64,000 bases of DNA from Daucus carota subsp. sativus. Its lineage: Eukaryota; Streptophyta; Magnoliopsida; Apiales; Apiaceae. A model generated the notes under the pieces. The model was not told the origin of the DNA. It worked only from the letters and a program-made list of their open reading frames with translations, and did no database searches. Positions 10,895 through 23,157 of the stretch are shown piece after piece (within the stretch, counting starts at the first letter, position 1; each line of letters opens with the position of its first letter). The position numbers and the translations under genes were made by a program. Location of the stretch: positions 35,143,454 to 35,207,453 of the forward strand of contig NC_030389.2 of assembly GCF_001625215.2 (NCBI RefSeq), written 5' to 3'.

Positions 10895-11234
10895 ATGAAA
10901 AATTCCTCTGTTATGCTTGTCATCTCTCTTGCCATGATATTGGCAATTTCTGGTTAGTTCAATCTTGCAAAAAATATTTTAATCTCCTTTACAATAGTTC
11001 CATCAATATAGATAATTTAAAGTTACATCATGTGCAGGTTTAAGATTGTCAAATGGTTTAGCTGAAGGGATAGTTGCTCGCGCTCCATACCATGCAGGGG
11101 CTCCAAACCATATATTGAATGCATACGATTGCAGTAAAGATGAAAGCATATGCAGCAAACGTTGTCCGAGATTTTGCTTCAATTGCTATTGTGATAAAAT
11201 ATCTAAAACTTGTAATTTTCATTGTGAATTGTGA
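10895..11234 (+). CDS. Secreted 8-cysteine peptide B1 (2 exons, 84 aa)
   Basis: Exons are 10895-10952 and 11038-11234, with the same phase-1 intron in codon 20. Compared with A1, residue 9 of the signal peptide is Val instead of Phe, residue 64 is Arg instead of Gly (CPRFC) and residue 68 is Asn instead of Tyr. All eight cysteines and the leader are unchanged. A TATA box lies at 10782-10793 and AATAAA about 28 bp after the stop. The gene stands about 4.65 kb after A1 on a paralogous 1.87-kb block whose promoter and 3' flank were copied with it, so the two may be expressed alike; changes in the upstream DNA leave room for divergence. Confidence 0.9.
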
Positions 11235-12309
11235 ATAGTATAATTATTGAGCCAAGGGCTTAATAAATGATTTACCACATTTTTATGAATTAATAAGGCA
11301 AGTCTTTATCTCAATTGGTGATTGTTTTTATTTTCATTGTACTAAAATTGAGTATAAGTGTCTTTCATATTTTTTAATACATCCTATAATCGAGAGGGAC
11401 TACAAGATTAAGATGCGTTTAAGAACTATGATTGGGAGAGTGACCATGACAATAATAGCTTTAGAATGCCTTCTAAGAATTCAACAAACTTTAGTGATAA
11501 TGAACAAGATTAATCTAACATTAGCCTAAATAAGGTTTTTTTTTATGTGTAACAGTTTGAAGGATGCGATCATTAACTATGTTGTTGAAAATAAAAGGGA
11601 TATTTAGTTTGCTAAGAATGATTTGTAGATGGTTCAGTCTAAGTATGGGGAGAATGTCCTTGGTATTTATATTCCAGCACGATTGATGTTGATGGAATTT
11701 TAGACCATAAGCTTAGCTTTGTGTGGTCTCTGATTGGATGGCTAGGAAATTTGGAAATCATATGAGATTTAATCTTAAGTGGAAGCCGAGAGAAATTCAA
11801 CAACACCTAAATGAAGTCCACGGTGTGTTAATTTTGAAAACCATTGTTAATTAGCAAGAAAATAGCATTGTCTAGAATTGAAGATGATATTGCTAAACAA
11901 TATAAGAGATTATATGATTATGGAGTTGAGGTACTGGGATGAGCGTGCATATCCAGGTCCTGCTCAGGCTTCATTGTTAGCACCTTTTTGCTCTGGGCGA
12001 ACCCAACTGCATTTTGGTGCACTGCCAACAAGATTCAATCAGAACTTCAGTATTTGATTACAGTAAGCAAGTAGCTGCAAATATCAGAATGGTTGAACAT
12101 CTTGAGTTAAACATCAAAAAAATTTCAATTATTTAAATAAGTTTTTTAATAGATGTTAATTAAGAGTAGATGTATTCAGTGATAAAATAAGGATTTAAAA
12201 TGCTCACACAATGGAATCGGAACTGAATCTTTTGAATACAATTAATATAATTTAATGGCTTGTAATCTCTCTATAAACAATGAGATCTTATAGATACTGA
12301 AAATCTTAT

Positions 12310-12555
12310 AGAACTGAATCTTTTGAATACAATTAATATAATTATGTGATTGTTTACGTTATTTAATATAAAATTAATTTACAAACATATATTAAATTAT
12401 TAATTATAAAAGAAAACTACACAAGTTCAATTATAATGGCAATGAACATTTAATTCTTATTAGATATTTACATAATTTTTTATATAAAAAGTTAGAGATT
12501 TGAAGATAAATAAATAGACAAACAATTTATTTAATAAAACTAAGTATAATATATA
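12310..12555. other. AT-rich joint DNA between B1 flank and MITE
   Basis: This is AT-rich sequence with a short direct repeat of the 'ctgaatcttttgaatac' stretch around 12220 and 12310. It is specific to the unit 1/2 and 2/3 joints and absent from the unit 3/4 joint. No gene is seen. Confidence 0.5.
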
Positions 12556-12854
12556 GGGTCGCGCTCAAGAGAGAACCGGTGCTTAAAATAGAACCATAGA
12601 ACCACTAAGGTTCTGCTGCGGAACCCTAAATTTTAAATATATTTTTAGGATCTAAATCTAAATACATGTTTTTTTCATATTTTTTCATCGATGTGTGTGT
12701 TAAAAAATAATTTTAAAATCTAATACATAGATATTGACATTTTTTGCATGTGAAGTTCTGCTGCAGAACCCTAACTCATACTTAAGTTCTGCTGCAGAAC
12801 CCTGCCAAGGGTTCTATGGTTATCTCTCTAATGGTTCTCTCTAGAACATGACCC
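12556..12854. mobile_element. 299-bp MITE-like element, copy 1
   Basis: It starts GGGTCGCGCTCAAGAGAGAA and ends with the imperfect complement (GAGAGAAC...GACCC). It is flanked by atata on both sides (12551-12555 and 12855-12859), consistent with a short target duplication. Internally it has three near-palindromic GGTTCTGCTGC(A/G)GAACC motifs. It has no coding capacity. It was present before the units duplicated, since the copy at 21730-22028 sits at the same place. Confidence 0.7.
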
Positions 12855-12859
12855 ATATA

Positions 12860-12943
12860 CATAGGAGTTTATGAAATTTGGGCCCCTTGAAATTTGAGGC
12901 CCTGTGCAAATGCTCCACTTGCACATGTTAATAGCCGGCTCTG
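12860..12943. mobile_element. Terminal fragment of a hAT-type element
   Basis: On the minus strand this starts CAGAGCCGGCTATTAACATG and continues with GGGCC-rich DNA, the look of hAT-family transposon ends. Only one end is visible, so the element is truncated or interrupted, possibly by the adjacent MITE. The same fragment lies at 22034-22117. Confidence 0.45.
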
Positions 12944-13040
12944 ATCTGAGTTCAGTGCTGACTGAAATAATCTTTGCAAGATAACATTGCCAGTTTATTT
13001 ACTGCATCAAACAGATGGAAATGTATTTTACATGATGGAA
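12944..13040. repeat. 97-bp segment shared with the tRNA/sulfotransferase region
   Basis: This is base-for-base the same as 58042-58138 as far as I can read, and the same as 22118-22214. The flanks differ on both sides. In the array it directly follows the hAT terminus and precedes the GEM 3' flank. Confidence 0.85.
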
Positions 13041-13083
13041 TGCTATTTATGAAACATGGGAAGAATGAACGTTCGTGTCGTGG

Positions 13084-13983
13084 TCATTGAGATTCATACA
13101 CTGCTAGCTGAAGAAACTTGTAAGTTCTCTGATGGTTAAGAAATCCCATGAACCAAAACTCATAGTCATCCTCTGTAACTATATCTATATACTTTCTTGA
13201 TGGATCTTGGACATTTTCACTTTCGTTTGCTCTTTTTATCTTGTTCAACGGAACTGAAACCTTGTAATGAATCCGAATTAAATCCCCTGTTGAAGTAGAG
13301 ACCTTGATTGATCTTTCACTGCAGAATGCAATTCTATCGGTTGAGATAAATAGTAATCCGGCTATTGGACCAGCAGTTGTAGATAAATAGCATTGTGAAG
13401 CCTTCAATAGCTTTTCTCCTGATCTGATACTGAAGTTTTGTTTGAACACTTTCCTGACACCCCCTACTCGGAGAATTTTAGCTCCCAACCTTAACTTTCC
13501 CCTCACTGTTTCACTCAACTTAGGTCCAATTTTCACTGCATAAGTTGAAACAAATATCATTTAAGTAACAAACTGTATACAAGAATCAGTAACAAAACCA
13601 GATGATATTTGACATTTCTTAAGCTCAGAACTAACCATGATCCCGAATGCCTTGAGCAAAATTCTCCACTTTCATACCAAGTTTGTTTATCCCATCCTTC
13701 ATTAACTCTATCGTGCCTGCAGTTTCAAGAAAACGCTTAATTACAAAAGGATCCGGTGTAGCTTACATAAACAATAAAAAATGTATGTGTGTACATATGA
13801 TTAAAATTTTCTCTTTACATTTCGTGTACTAAAGAAAATAGGTACTTAACTCTGTCTAAATTTTGGAGATGCATAATATTGATTGCAAGCGATACATAAA
13901 GATCCTTCCCGAGGCATCTCAGCTGGATATACTGTTGAGCTGATCGGAATTCCAATAACTTGTCCTGGAATCTGGTTCTTCAT
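13084..13983 (-). CDS. GEM-like GRAM-domain protein, copy 2 (3 exons, 221 aa)
   Basis: Exons are 13851-13983, 13636-13716 and 13084-13535. The protein differs from copy 1 at few sites: in exon 1 the run after residue 23 is PREGSL instead of CQEGIL, removing one Cys, and in exon 3 there are R for K (TVRGK), I for V (FSIRSG) and Y for F (EDDYEFWF). The exon 1 donor has one extra base, so it reads GTTAAG instead of GTAAGT; it is still a GT donor but a weaker match to U1. The GRAM domain is intact. The gene is divergent from peptide A2, which starts 1.44 kb away. Confidence 0.92.
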
Positions 13984-15423
13984 TTTTAAATTTTTACGAA
14001 CTGCAAATTGCTTGGTTCTCTGTAAGCCTCTGGTTGATCTTTACTTGTTTTCTGATGTGCCTTGTAGGATGAATTACAACAACGCGTCTTACATGGTATT
14101 TATAGCGCAATTGAGAAGGTTAGTGGTATTTAACTTTACGCTGCATGACTCATGTTTGGCTCATCTATGAGACAAATGTGACGAGGCATGCATATTTTAA
14201 GATAAGACATGATAGAAAATTTATGCCCTGCTTTGTAAGCAAGCTAGCCGAAGGGTCTTAAGTCCCTGTCGGTATACGTAGGTATTTCCCTATTTTGTAC
14301 AATTTTGTTATAGAGCAACAGAAAGTTCAGGGCCTGGAAGTTAGCTGAACTCAAAACCGAGCAGAAAGTAGTTGTTGCTAGTCTGAAACACAGTTAATGG
14401 TTTAAGAGAGCTTGCTTTAGCACTTGAATCGCGGAAAAATTAGAACGTTGATCGAGTTGTCAGAAGAATCTGGCTAAATATCAGACAGAAAATAAAAGAA
14501 AAACAAAAAATCTTGCATAGTACAGGGACTTTTAATCATGCCAAGCATGATACTGATAGATCTTCTTGTACAAAGTTGAATCAATCAAACCATCTGATGT
14601 TTGGTCAAAACAAGTAAAATAATCTCATAGTGTATATGATTTTATTAAGGAAAGGAAAGAGTAGGTTCATCACATGCAAGTCATAAACAGCTGGTGCAAA
14701 AGTTTCAAATGCTTATGTGGACTGTCATCAATCTTTAATCCTTTTGTATCATGCATTTTCTTTATCTTGATGTCATTGTTATATTGTAATCTTTGCTTAT
14801 TAAAACATTACTGTATTAGTTGGTAAATTAATCCCTTTAATGTTGTTCCTCTAATATATAAGAACGTGTAGGACTGTAAATAGTTTAGGATATCCAGTGG
14901 TTGATAAAACTTTTAGCGGATCAGATCCTTTTAATTATGGCAAACATATCTTACAAAAAAGTTTGGCATATACTGCAATAGAATTCCATCGATGTAGAGA
15001 AAGTCTTACACGGACCCTGGGACTATAACTAATCTAAAAATTAATACAATAAAGATTGTTTTAAAGCAATTACATAAAGAAACAAGCTCTGTTATTCGCA
15101 TAATCCCATGAACCGCATAAAAACAAGCTCTATTATTCACATCATTTATATCACTTGGCTATACGTTTAATAAGATAAATTCAAGATTAATTTCATAACC
15201 TCTTCTGTAATGAATATTGATGTACGGTAAAGGTCCAAAAGTTATTTACTTTGTAACATCTTCCATATTAATATAGTTATACAACTATACATTAATACAA
15301 ATATGATTCATGTATATATATAGTCATTCCTTGTGCTTCATTTTCAAAACTTAATATAATATAATTTTACTGCATCATCTCATCACAAAAGGTAGAATTT
15401 TTATACTACTTGCTTCACAGAAA

Positions 15424-15760
15424 ATGAAAAATTCCTCTGTTATGCTTTTCATCTCTCTTGCGATGATATTGGCGATTTCAGGTTAGTTCATTCCTGCAAA
15501 AAATATTTTAATCTCCTTAATATTTCCATCAATATAGATAATTTAAAGTTACATCATGTGCAGGTTTAAGATTGTCAAATGGTTTAGCTGAAGGGATAGT
15601 TGCTCGCGCTCCATACCATGCAGGGGCTCCAAACCATATATTGAACGCATACGATTGCAGTAAAGATGAAAGCATATGCAGCAAACGTTGTCCGGGATTT
15701 TGCTTCTATTGCTATTGTGATAAAATATCTAAAACTTGTAATTTTCATTGTGAATTGTGA
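15424..15760 (+). CDS. Secreted 8-cysteine peptide A2 (2 exons, 84 aa)
   Basis: Exons are 15424-15481 and 15564-15760. The predicted preprotein is identical to A1, and the intron and both flanks match closely. A TATA box lies at 15313-15322 and AATAAA 28 bp after the stop. It is head-to-head with GEM copy 2. Identity in intron and UTR as well as codons means recent duplication or gene conversion explains the likeness, not selection alone. Confidence 0.9.
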
Positions 15761-17939
15761 ATAGTATAATTATTGAGCCAAGGGCTTAATAAATGATTTA
15801 CCACATTTTTATGAATTAATAAGGCAAGTCTTTATCTCAATTGGTGATTGTTTTTATTTTCATTGTACTAAAATTGAGTATAAGTGTCTTTCATATTTTT
15901 TAATACATCCTATAATCGAGAGGGACTACAAGATTAAGATGCGTTTAAGAACTATGATTGGGAGAGTGACCATGACAATAATAGCTTTAGAATGCCTTCT
16001 AAGAATTCAACAAACTTTAGTGATAATGAACAAGATTAATCTAACATTAGCCTAAATAAGGTTTTTTTTTATGTGTAACAGTTTGAAGGATGCGATCATT
16101 AACTATGTTGTTGAAAATAAAAGGGATATTTAGTTTGCTAAGAATGATTTGTAGATGGTTCAGTCTAAGTATGGGGAGAATGTCCTTGGTATTTATATTC
16201 CAGCACGATTGATGTTGATGGAATTTTAGACCATAAGCTTAGCTTTGTGTGGTCTCTGATTGGATGGCTAGGAAATTTGGAAATCATATGAGATTTAATC
16301 TTAAGTGGAAGCCGAGAGAAATTCAACAACACCTAAATGAAGTCCACGGTGTGTTAATTTTGAAAACCATTGTTAATTAGCAAGAAAATAGCATTGTCTG
16401 GAATTGAAGATGATATTGCTAAACAATATAAGAGATTATATGATTATGGAGTTGAGGTACTGGGATGAGCGTGCATATCCAGGTCCTGCTCAGGCTTCAT
16501 TGTTAGCACCTTTTTGCTCTGGGCGAACTCAACTGCATTTTGGTGCACTGCCAACAAGATTCAATCAGACCTTAAGTATTTGATTACAGTAAGCAAGTAG
16601 CTGCAAATATCAGAATTGTTGAACATCTTGAGTTAAACATCAAAAAAATTTCAATTACTTAAATAAGTTTTTTAATAGATTTTAATTAAGAGTAGATGTA
16701 TTCAGTGATAAAATAAAGATTTAAAATTCTCACACCATGGAACCGGAACTGAATATTTTGAATACAATTAATTTAATTTAATGGCTTGTAATTTCTCTAT
16801 AGACAATAAGATCTTATAGATACTGAAAATAAAAATATTTGATCAGATGACCCCATCATAATACGAGTCTTATTTAATTCAGGTCACTTGCTGAGAATGG
16901 TTGTTAATTCAGATTTCTATCAGTTTATCCTAATGTGACTATTTGTCTCACCTGAGGTCGTTCGATGCTCGGTCAAAAGATAAAGAATGCAGTTACAATT
17001 GACACCAAACTTAAGTCTGATATAGATAAATGTAATTCGTAGTACCAGTCTTTCAGTTTGAATTTGGGTGTTACACAGTTCTTTCAGTTTGAATTTGAGT
17101 GTTACACAGTTACTGTTTCTGAGACAGAGAAAAAGTTGCATCTCTAAATATTTGAGTACATGTTTTGATTCTTTTGCATCTTAAAAGTTCTGCATCTCTG
17201 GATATATGAGTACATTAATACGATATCATAAAGAAGTTGGTTTTGAAATATTATTATTTTTGTATGGTATTTATGAGTTAGATGCCATCCCTATTCTACT
17301 CAGGCATGTATTCTTGTTGAGTCTTATCCCTTTTTTGCAAGACAGTCCCTGGTTATGTTATTAAAATATTTGAGACATTGAGGAGACGAACAATCTAAAT
17401 TGCTCCATCCAGCTTAATAATTTTTTTAAAAAATTAGAGGACTCATAAATCACCAAGAAAAGTGTGCATGGTAAGTAGTTGTTTCATTATAGAAAATTAG
17501 TCATTTATATAGGTGGAAATTAGTTAATTTTTATTATAAAATATTACTACCTTAATGTAGATTATGAAGTACTTAGAAGATAATAATATTAAGGGAAATT
17601 TGTAAAAATACTCATATTTTTTAATTTATTTTCAATAATATGGTCAAAATTGCGTACATGGTTGCAACGCTAGCCGAAAATAGTTAACTTTTATGTCGCA
17701 AGAGTTGCAATTGAGGTTGCATATATAATTACACGGTATTTTGAAAAAAAATTACAACCAGGATATCTTTGAAAAATTCCCTAATAATAATATATAAGAA
17801 AATTATAGAAGAAGAGAGTCGTTACCATGCATAACTTTATAATACATTACTTGTACAAACTCGGTAAGATACACGCTTCAGGCTAAGTGATTTTTGGATT
17901 TTATTAACATAATTATACATCGTTTCATCACCATTGCAG

Positions 17940-19086
17940 ACAACATACACAAAAACAACTTATATGTATACCTTGTGTGTGATTTCTCCTCTCACTACCA
18001 TCGTCTTCGTTTATAACCACCGCCTCCAATAATAACCAACCGTCGTCTCTTTATCAACCATACAGATTTGCTCCTCCTAAAGATAGCTCTCAGCAAAGCT
18101 GTTCCTTTATAGCTCTTTGATTTCGACAATAAATCTACTCTTCCAAAGGTGGATCTGGCAATTAGCAAAAACCTTAGTAATAATTTGTTGTAGTATGTAA
18201 AACTAATGATAATTCGTATTAGTTATCATAATTTATTATCAAGTTTGATGCCTGTAGTGTATATATATTTTGTTTGCTGCTTAACATGAATAATTACCTG
18301 GGACAGGAATGGAGTCCGACTTAAATTGAAAAGAAAGGAAGAGGAAAGCAACGAGACCAAATGACCTAAGCATACAAAAATTCTATCAGACATTTTCGTC
18401 AACAGAAAATATATTTTTAATTAATATGTAGCATAACAAAAATATAAAATAAAATATCAAGAAATTCTGAAAATTTATAATAAATATTAAAAAACATTAC
18501 TTACAAGTATACCATCCTTGAGCATTTTCTTCATTGTTTAAACTAAAAAAAAAAAGATAAATGATCAAGCATTTCAAAACTATTAAATTTTGATATGTCC
18601 TCCGCTAAGAAATCATTATTAAATTTAACAAACAAAGATTTTTGATTCATTTTTATGCCTAACATGGAACTCATTCAAAACCTTAATTCGAAGAGGAACC
18701 ACAAGTCTATAATTTATATGTAAATCTAGATCTGCATTCAATGTATGTAATAGCATATTAAAAACAATGGAACACATGTGTATAAAATCATATAGAATCA
18801 TCCCATCCATATATGAATATATTTATTTGTAATTTTATAATTTAACTACCTGTTGGCACATCGAGCCGAAGTTATCATCCATTATACAATTAGTACCAAA
18901 AGTTCTATCAATTGACAACTCTAGCCAACATCACAAACTACACAATATTCATATCTTAAAATACTCAATTTTATTTTAAGAGCTATATATATCAATATTT
19001 AACTTGTTAATAGAAAGACAAATTTTATAGAGAGGAGAGGAGGAGGGGGTTATGGTATATGGAGAATGACTGTCAGGGTTTTTATA
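17940..19086 (-). other. Exon-like segments of a possible minus-strand gene (spacer 2)
   Basis: This is the unit 2 copy of the structure at 8760-9906, displaced by 9180 bp. Its ATG-bearing first piece is 18850-18882. No differences in the exon-like pieces are visible, so it adds no independent evidence of coding. Confidence 0.28.
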
Positions 19087-19180
19087 GAGGCATGTAGAAG
19101 GATCGAGAACGATTGAGACATTTCTCATCATTAAAATATGTTCTTATTACTAAATTGCCCTTAAATTTTAAATTTCTTAC

Positions 19181-19217
<37 letters not shown>

Positions 19218-20068
19218 AATTTAAGTAACATTTATAATCACCAAAAACATTTTGGTAAAAAAACATCTCGGTTAGCCGAGGTCGAGAATCTTGTAAAATA
19301 TATACATGTGTAAGTGTGTTCAACTATAAAAAGTAATGTTTTTATTAAAAAGTACAAGTTAAATCATTTACCAAACCTAATAGTCGAAGGAATAAAACAA
19401 CTATATTTTATATTTCATATTATATTTATTTTTTAAAATATCCGCTATATAACATAATTCAGTTGAATTAAATCTGTTAACAAATTTTATAATATGTTCA
19501 ATTTATAACACATAATGATAACTCAAAATATTGATCATACTATATCATACATAACATTTAAATTAAAATTATTTGAGTAACATTTGTAATTTCTTTAGTT
19601 TGTAACTTTTCATATACTGCAATAGAATTCCATCGATGCGGAGAAAGTCTTACCTAGACCCTCGGATTATAACTAATCTAAATATTAATACAATAAAGAT
19701 TGTTTTAAAGCAATTAAATAAAGAAACAAGCTCTGTTATTCGCATAATCCCATGAATCGCGTAAAAATAAGCTCTATTATTCACATCATTTATATCATTT
19801 GGCTATACATTTAATAAGATAAATTCAAGATTAATTTCATAACCTCTTCTGTAATGAATATTGACGTACAGTAAAGGTCGAAAAGTTATTTACTTTGTAA
19901 CATCTTCCACATTAATATTGTTCACAACTATACATTAATACAAATATGATTCATGTATATATATATAGTCATTCCTTGTGTTTCATTTTTAAAACTTAAC
20001 AAAATATAATTTTGTTGCATCATCTCATCACAAAAGATAGAATTTTGATACTACTTGCTTCACAAAAA

Positions 20069-20408
20069 ATGAAAAATTCCTCTGTTATGCTTGTCATCTC
20101 TCTTGCCATGATATTGGCAATTTCTGGTTAGTTCAATCTTGCAAAAAATATTTTAATCTCCTTTACAATAGTTCCATCAATATAGATAATTTAAAGTTAC
20201 ATCATGTGCAGGTTTAAGATTGTCAAATGGTTTAGCTGAAGGGATAGTTGCTCGCGCTCCATACCATGCAGGGGCTCCAAACCATATATTGAATGCATAC
20301 GATTGCAGTAAAGATGAAAGCATATGCAGCAAACGTTGTCCGAGATTTTGCTTCAATTGCTATTGTGATAAAATATCTAAAACTTGTAATTTTCATTGTG
20401 AATTGTGA
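20069..20408 (+). CDS. Secreted 8-cysteine peptide B2 (2 exons, 84 aa)
   Basis: Exons are 20069-20126 and 20212-20408. The preprotein is identical to B1 (Val9, CPRFC, CFNC). The TATA run is at 19956-19967 and AATAAA follows the stop. The eight-cysteine frame is intact. The genes A2 and B2 lie in the same orientation about 4.6 kb apart. Confidence 0.9.
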
Positions 20409-21729
20409 ATAGTATAATTATTGAGCCAAGGGCTTAATAAATGATTTACCACATTTTTATGAATTAATAAGGCAAGTCTTTATCTCAATTGGTGATTGTT
20501 TTTATTTTCATTGTACTAAAATTGAGTATAAGTGTCTTTCATATTTTTTAATACATCCTATAATCGAGAGGGACTACAAGATTAAGATGCGTTTAAGAAC
20601 TATGATTGGGAGAGTGACCATGACAATAATAGCTTTAGAATGCCTTCTAAGAATTCAACAAACTTTAGTGATAATGAACAAGATTAATCTAACATTAGCC
20701 TAAATAAGGTTTTTTTTTATGTGTAACAGTTTGAAGGATGCGATCATTAACTATGTTGTTGAAAATAAAAGGGATATTTAGTTTGCTAAGAATGATTTGT
20801 AGATGGTTCAGTCTAAGTATGGGGAGAATGTCCTTGGTATTTATATTCCAGCACGATTGATGTTGATGGAATTTTAGACCATAAGCTTAGCTTTGTGTGG
20901 TCTCTGATTGGATGGCTAGGAAATTTGGAAATCATATGAGATTTAATCTTAAGTGGAAGCCGAGAGAAATTCAACAACACCTAAATGAAGTCCACGGTGT
21001 GTTAATTTTGAAAACCATTGTTAATTAGCAAGAAAATAGCATTGTCTAGAATTGAAGATGATATTGCTAAACAATATAAGAGATTATATGATTATGGAGT
21101 TGAGGTACTGGGATGAGCGTGCATATCCAGGTCCTGCTCAGGCTTCATTGTTAGCACCTTTTTGCTCTGGGCGAACCCAACTGCATTTTGGTGCACTGCC
21201 AACAAGATTCAATCAGAACTTCAGTATTTGATTACAGTAAGCAAGTAGCTGCAAATATCAGAATGGTTGAACATCTTGAGTTAAACATCAAAAAAATTTC
21301 AATTATTTAAATAAGTTTTTTAATAGATGTTAATTAAGAGTAGATGTATTCAGTGATAAAATAAGGATTTAAAATGCTCACACAATGGAATCGGAACTGA
21401 ATCTTTTGAATACAATTAATATAATTTAATGGCTTGTAATCTCTCTATAAACAATGAGATCTTATAGATACTGAAAATCTTATAGAACTGAATCTTTTGA
21501 ATACAATTAATATAATTATGTGATTGTTTACGTTATTTAATATAAAATTAATTTACAAACATATATTAAATTATTAATTATAAAAGAAAACTACACAAGT
21601 TCAATTATAATGGCAATGAACATTTAATTCTTATTAGATATTTACATAATTTTTTATATAAAAAGTTAGAGATTTGAAGATAAATAAATAGACAAACAAT
21701 TTATTTAATAAAACTAAGTATAATATATA

Positions 21730-22028
21730 GGGTCGCGCTCAAGAGAGAACCGGTGCTTAAAATAGAACCATAGAACCACTAAGGTTCTGCTGCGGAACCC
21801 TAAATTTTAAATATATTTTTAGGATCTAAATCTAAATACATGTTTTTTTCATATTTTTTCATCGATGTGTGTGTTAAAAAATAATTTTAAAATCTAATAC
21901 ATAGATATTGACATTTTTTGCATGTGAAGTTCTGCTGCAGAACCCTAACTCATACTTAAGTTCTGCTGCAGAACCCTGCCAAGGGTTCTATGGTTATCTC
22001 TCTAATGGTTCTCTCTAGAACATGACCC
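21730..22028. mobile_element. 299-bp MITE-like element, copy 2
   Basis: This is the same element as at 12556-12854, in the same context and of equal length; it was copied with the unit rather than inserted separately. A hAT-type terminus follows (22034-22117), then the 97-bp shared segment (22118-22214). Confidence 0.7.
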
Positions 22029-22257
22029 ATATACATAGGAGTTTATGAAATTTGGGCCCCTTGAAATTTGAGGCCCTGTGCAAATGCTCCACTTGCACAT
22101 GTTAATAGCCGGCTCTGATCTGAGTTCAGTGCTGACTGAAATAATCTTTGCAAGATAACATTGCCAGTTTATTTACTGCATCAAACAGATGGAAATGTAT
22201 TTTACATGATGGAATGCTATTTATGAAACATGGGAAGAATGAACGTTCGTGTCGTGG

Positions 22258-23157
22258 TCATTGAGATTCATACACTGCTAGCTGAAGAAACTTGTAAGTT
22301 CTCTGATGGTTAAGAAATCCCATGAACCAAAACTCATAGTCATCCTCTGTAACTATATCTATATACTTTCTTGATGGATCTTGGACATTTTCACTTTCGT
22401 TTGCTCTTTTTATCTTGTTCAACGGAACTGAAACCTTGTAATGAATCCGAATTAAATCCCCTGTTGAAGTAGAGACCTTGATTGATCTTTCACTGCAGAA
22501 TGCAATTCTATCGGTTGAGATAAATAGTAATCCGGCTATTGGACCAGCAGTTGTAGATAAATAGCATTGTGAAGCCTTCAATAGCTTTTCTCCTGATCTG
22601 ATACTGAAGTTTTGTTTGAACACTTTCCTGACACCCCCTACTCGGAGAATTTTAGCTCCCAACCTTAACTTTCCCCTCACTGTTTCACTCAACTTAGGTC
22701 CAATTTTCACTGCATAAGTTGAAACAAATATCATTTAAGTAACAAACTGTATACAAGAATCAGTAACAAAACCAGATGATATTTGACATTTCTTAAGCTC
22801 AGAACTAACCATGATCCCGAATGCCTTGAGCAAAATTCTCCACTTTCATACCAAGTTTGTTTATCCCATCCTTCATTAACTCTATCGTGCCTGCAGTTTC
22901 AAGAAAACGCTTAATTACAAAAGGATCCGGTGTAGCTTACATAAACAATAAAAAATGTATGTGTGTACATATGATTAAAATTTTCTCTTTACATTTCGTG
23001 TACTAAAGAAAATAGGTACTTAACTCTGTCTAAATTTTGGAGATGCATAATATTGATTGCAAGCGATACATAAAGATCCTTCCCGAGGCATCTCAGCTGG
23101 ATATACTGTTGAGCTGATCGGAATTCCAATAACTTGTCCTGGAATCTGGTTCTTCAT
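22258..23157 (-). CDS. GEM-like GRAM-domain protein, copy 3 (3 exons, 221 aa)
   Basis: Exons are 23025-23157, 22810-22890 and 22258-22709. The translated exon 3 and exon 1 equal those of copy 2 (PREGSL, FSIRSG, EDDYEFWF), and the exon 1 donor is again GTTAAG. The TATA box is at 23271-23278. Upstream, a 12-bp stretch present in copies 1 and 2 ('tgcatattttaa') is missing, as in copy 4. Confidence 0.92.

Larger units (their letters stand above)
3903..13083. repeat. Array unit 1 (GEM - peptide A1 - spacer - peptide B1 - joint)
   Basis: This is the first of five tandem units, about 9.18 kb. The order is GEM-like gene (-), peptide A (+), about 3.9 kb of spacer, peptide B (+), then a joint with a MITE and a hAT-type terminus. 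The equivalent positions of unit 2 lie 9174-9181 bp further on, with very few visible differences apart from a TA microsatellite. The A and B peptide blocks (about 5787-7660 and 10437-12310) are themselves paralogous, a duplication inside the unit. Confidence 0.95.
13084..22257. repeat. Array unit 2
   Basis: About 9.17 kb, with the same gene order as unit 1. The spacer (about 16.9-19.1 kb) is visibly identical to that of unit 1 over long runs apart from the TA tract. Confidence 0.95.

Noticed and set aside
13883..14170. 95-residue plus-strand ORF repeated in units 2-4
   Set aside because: It is antisense to exon 1 and the promoter of the GEM-like gene and is absent from the more diverged copies 1 and 5.
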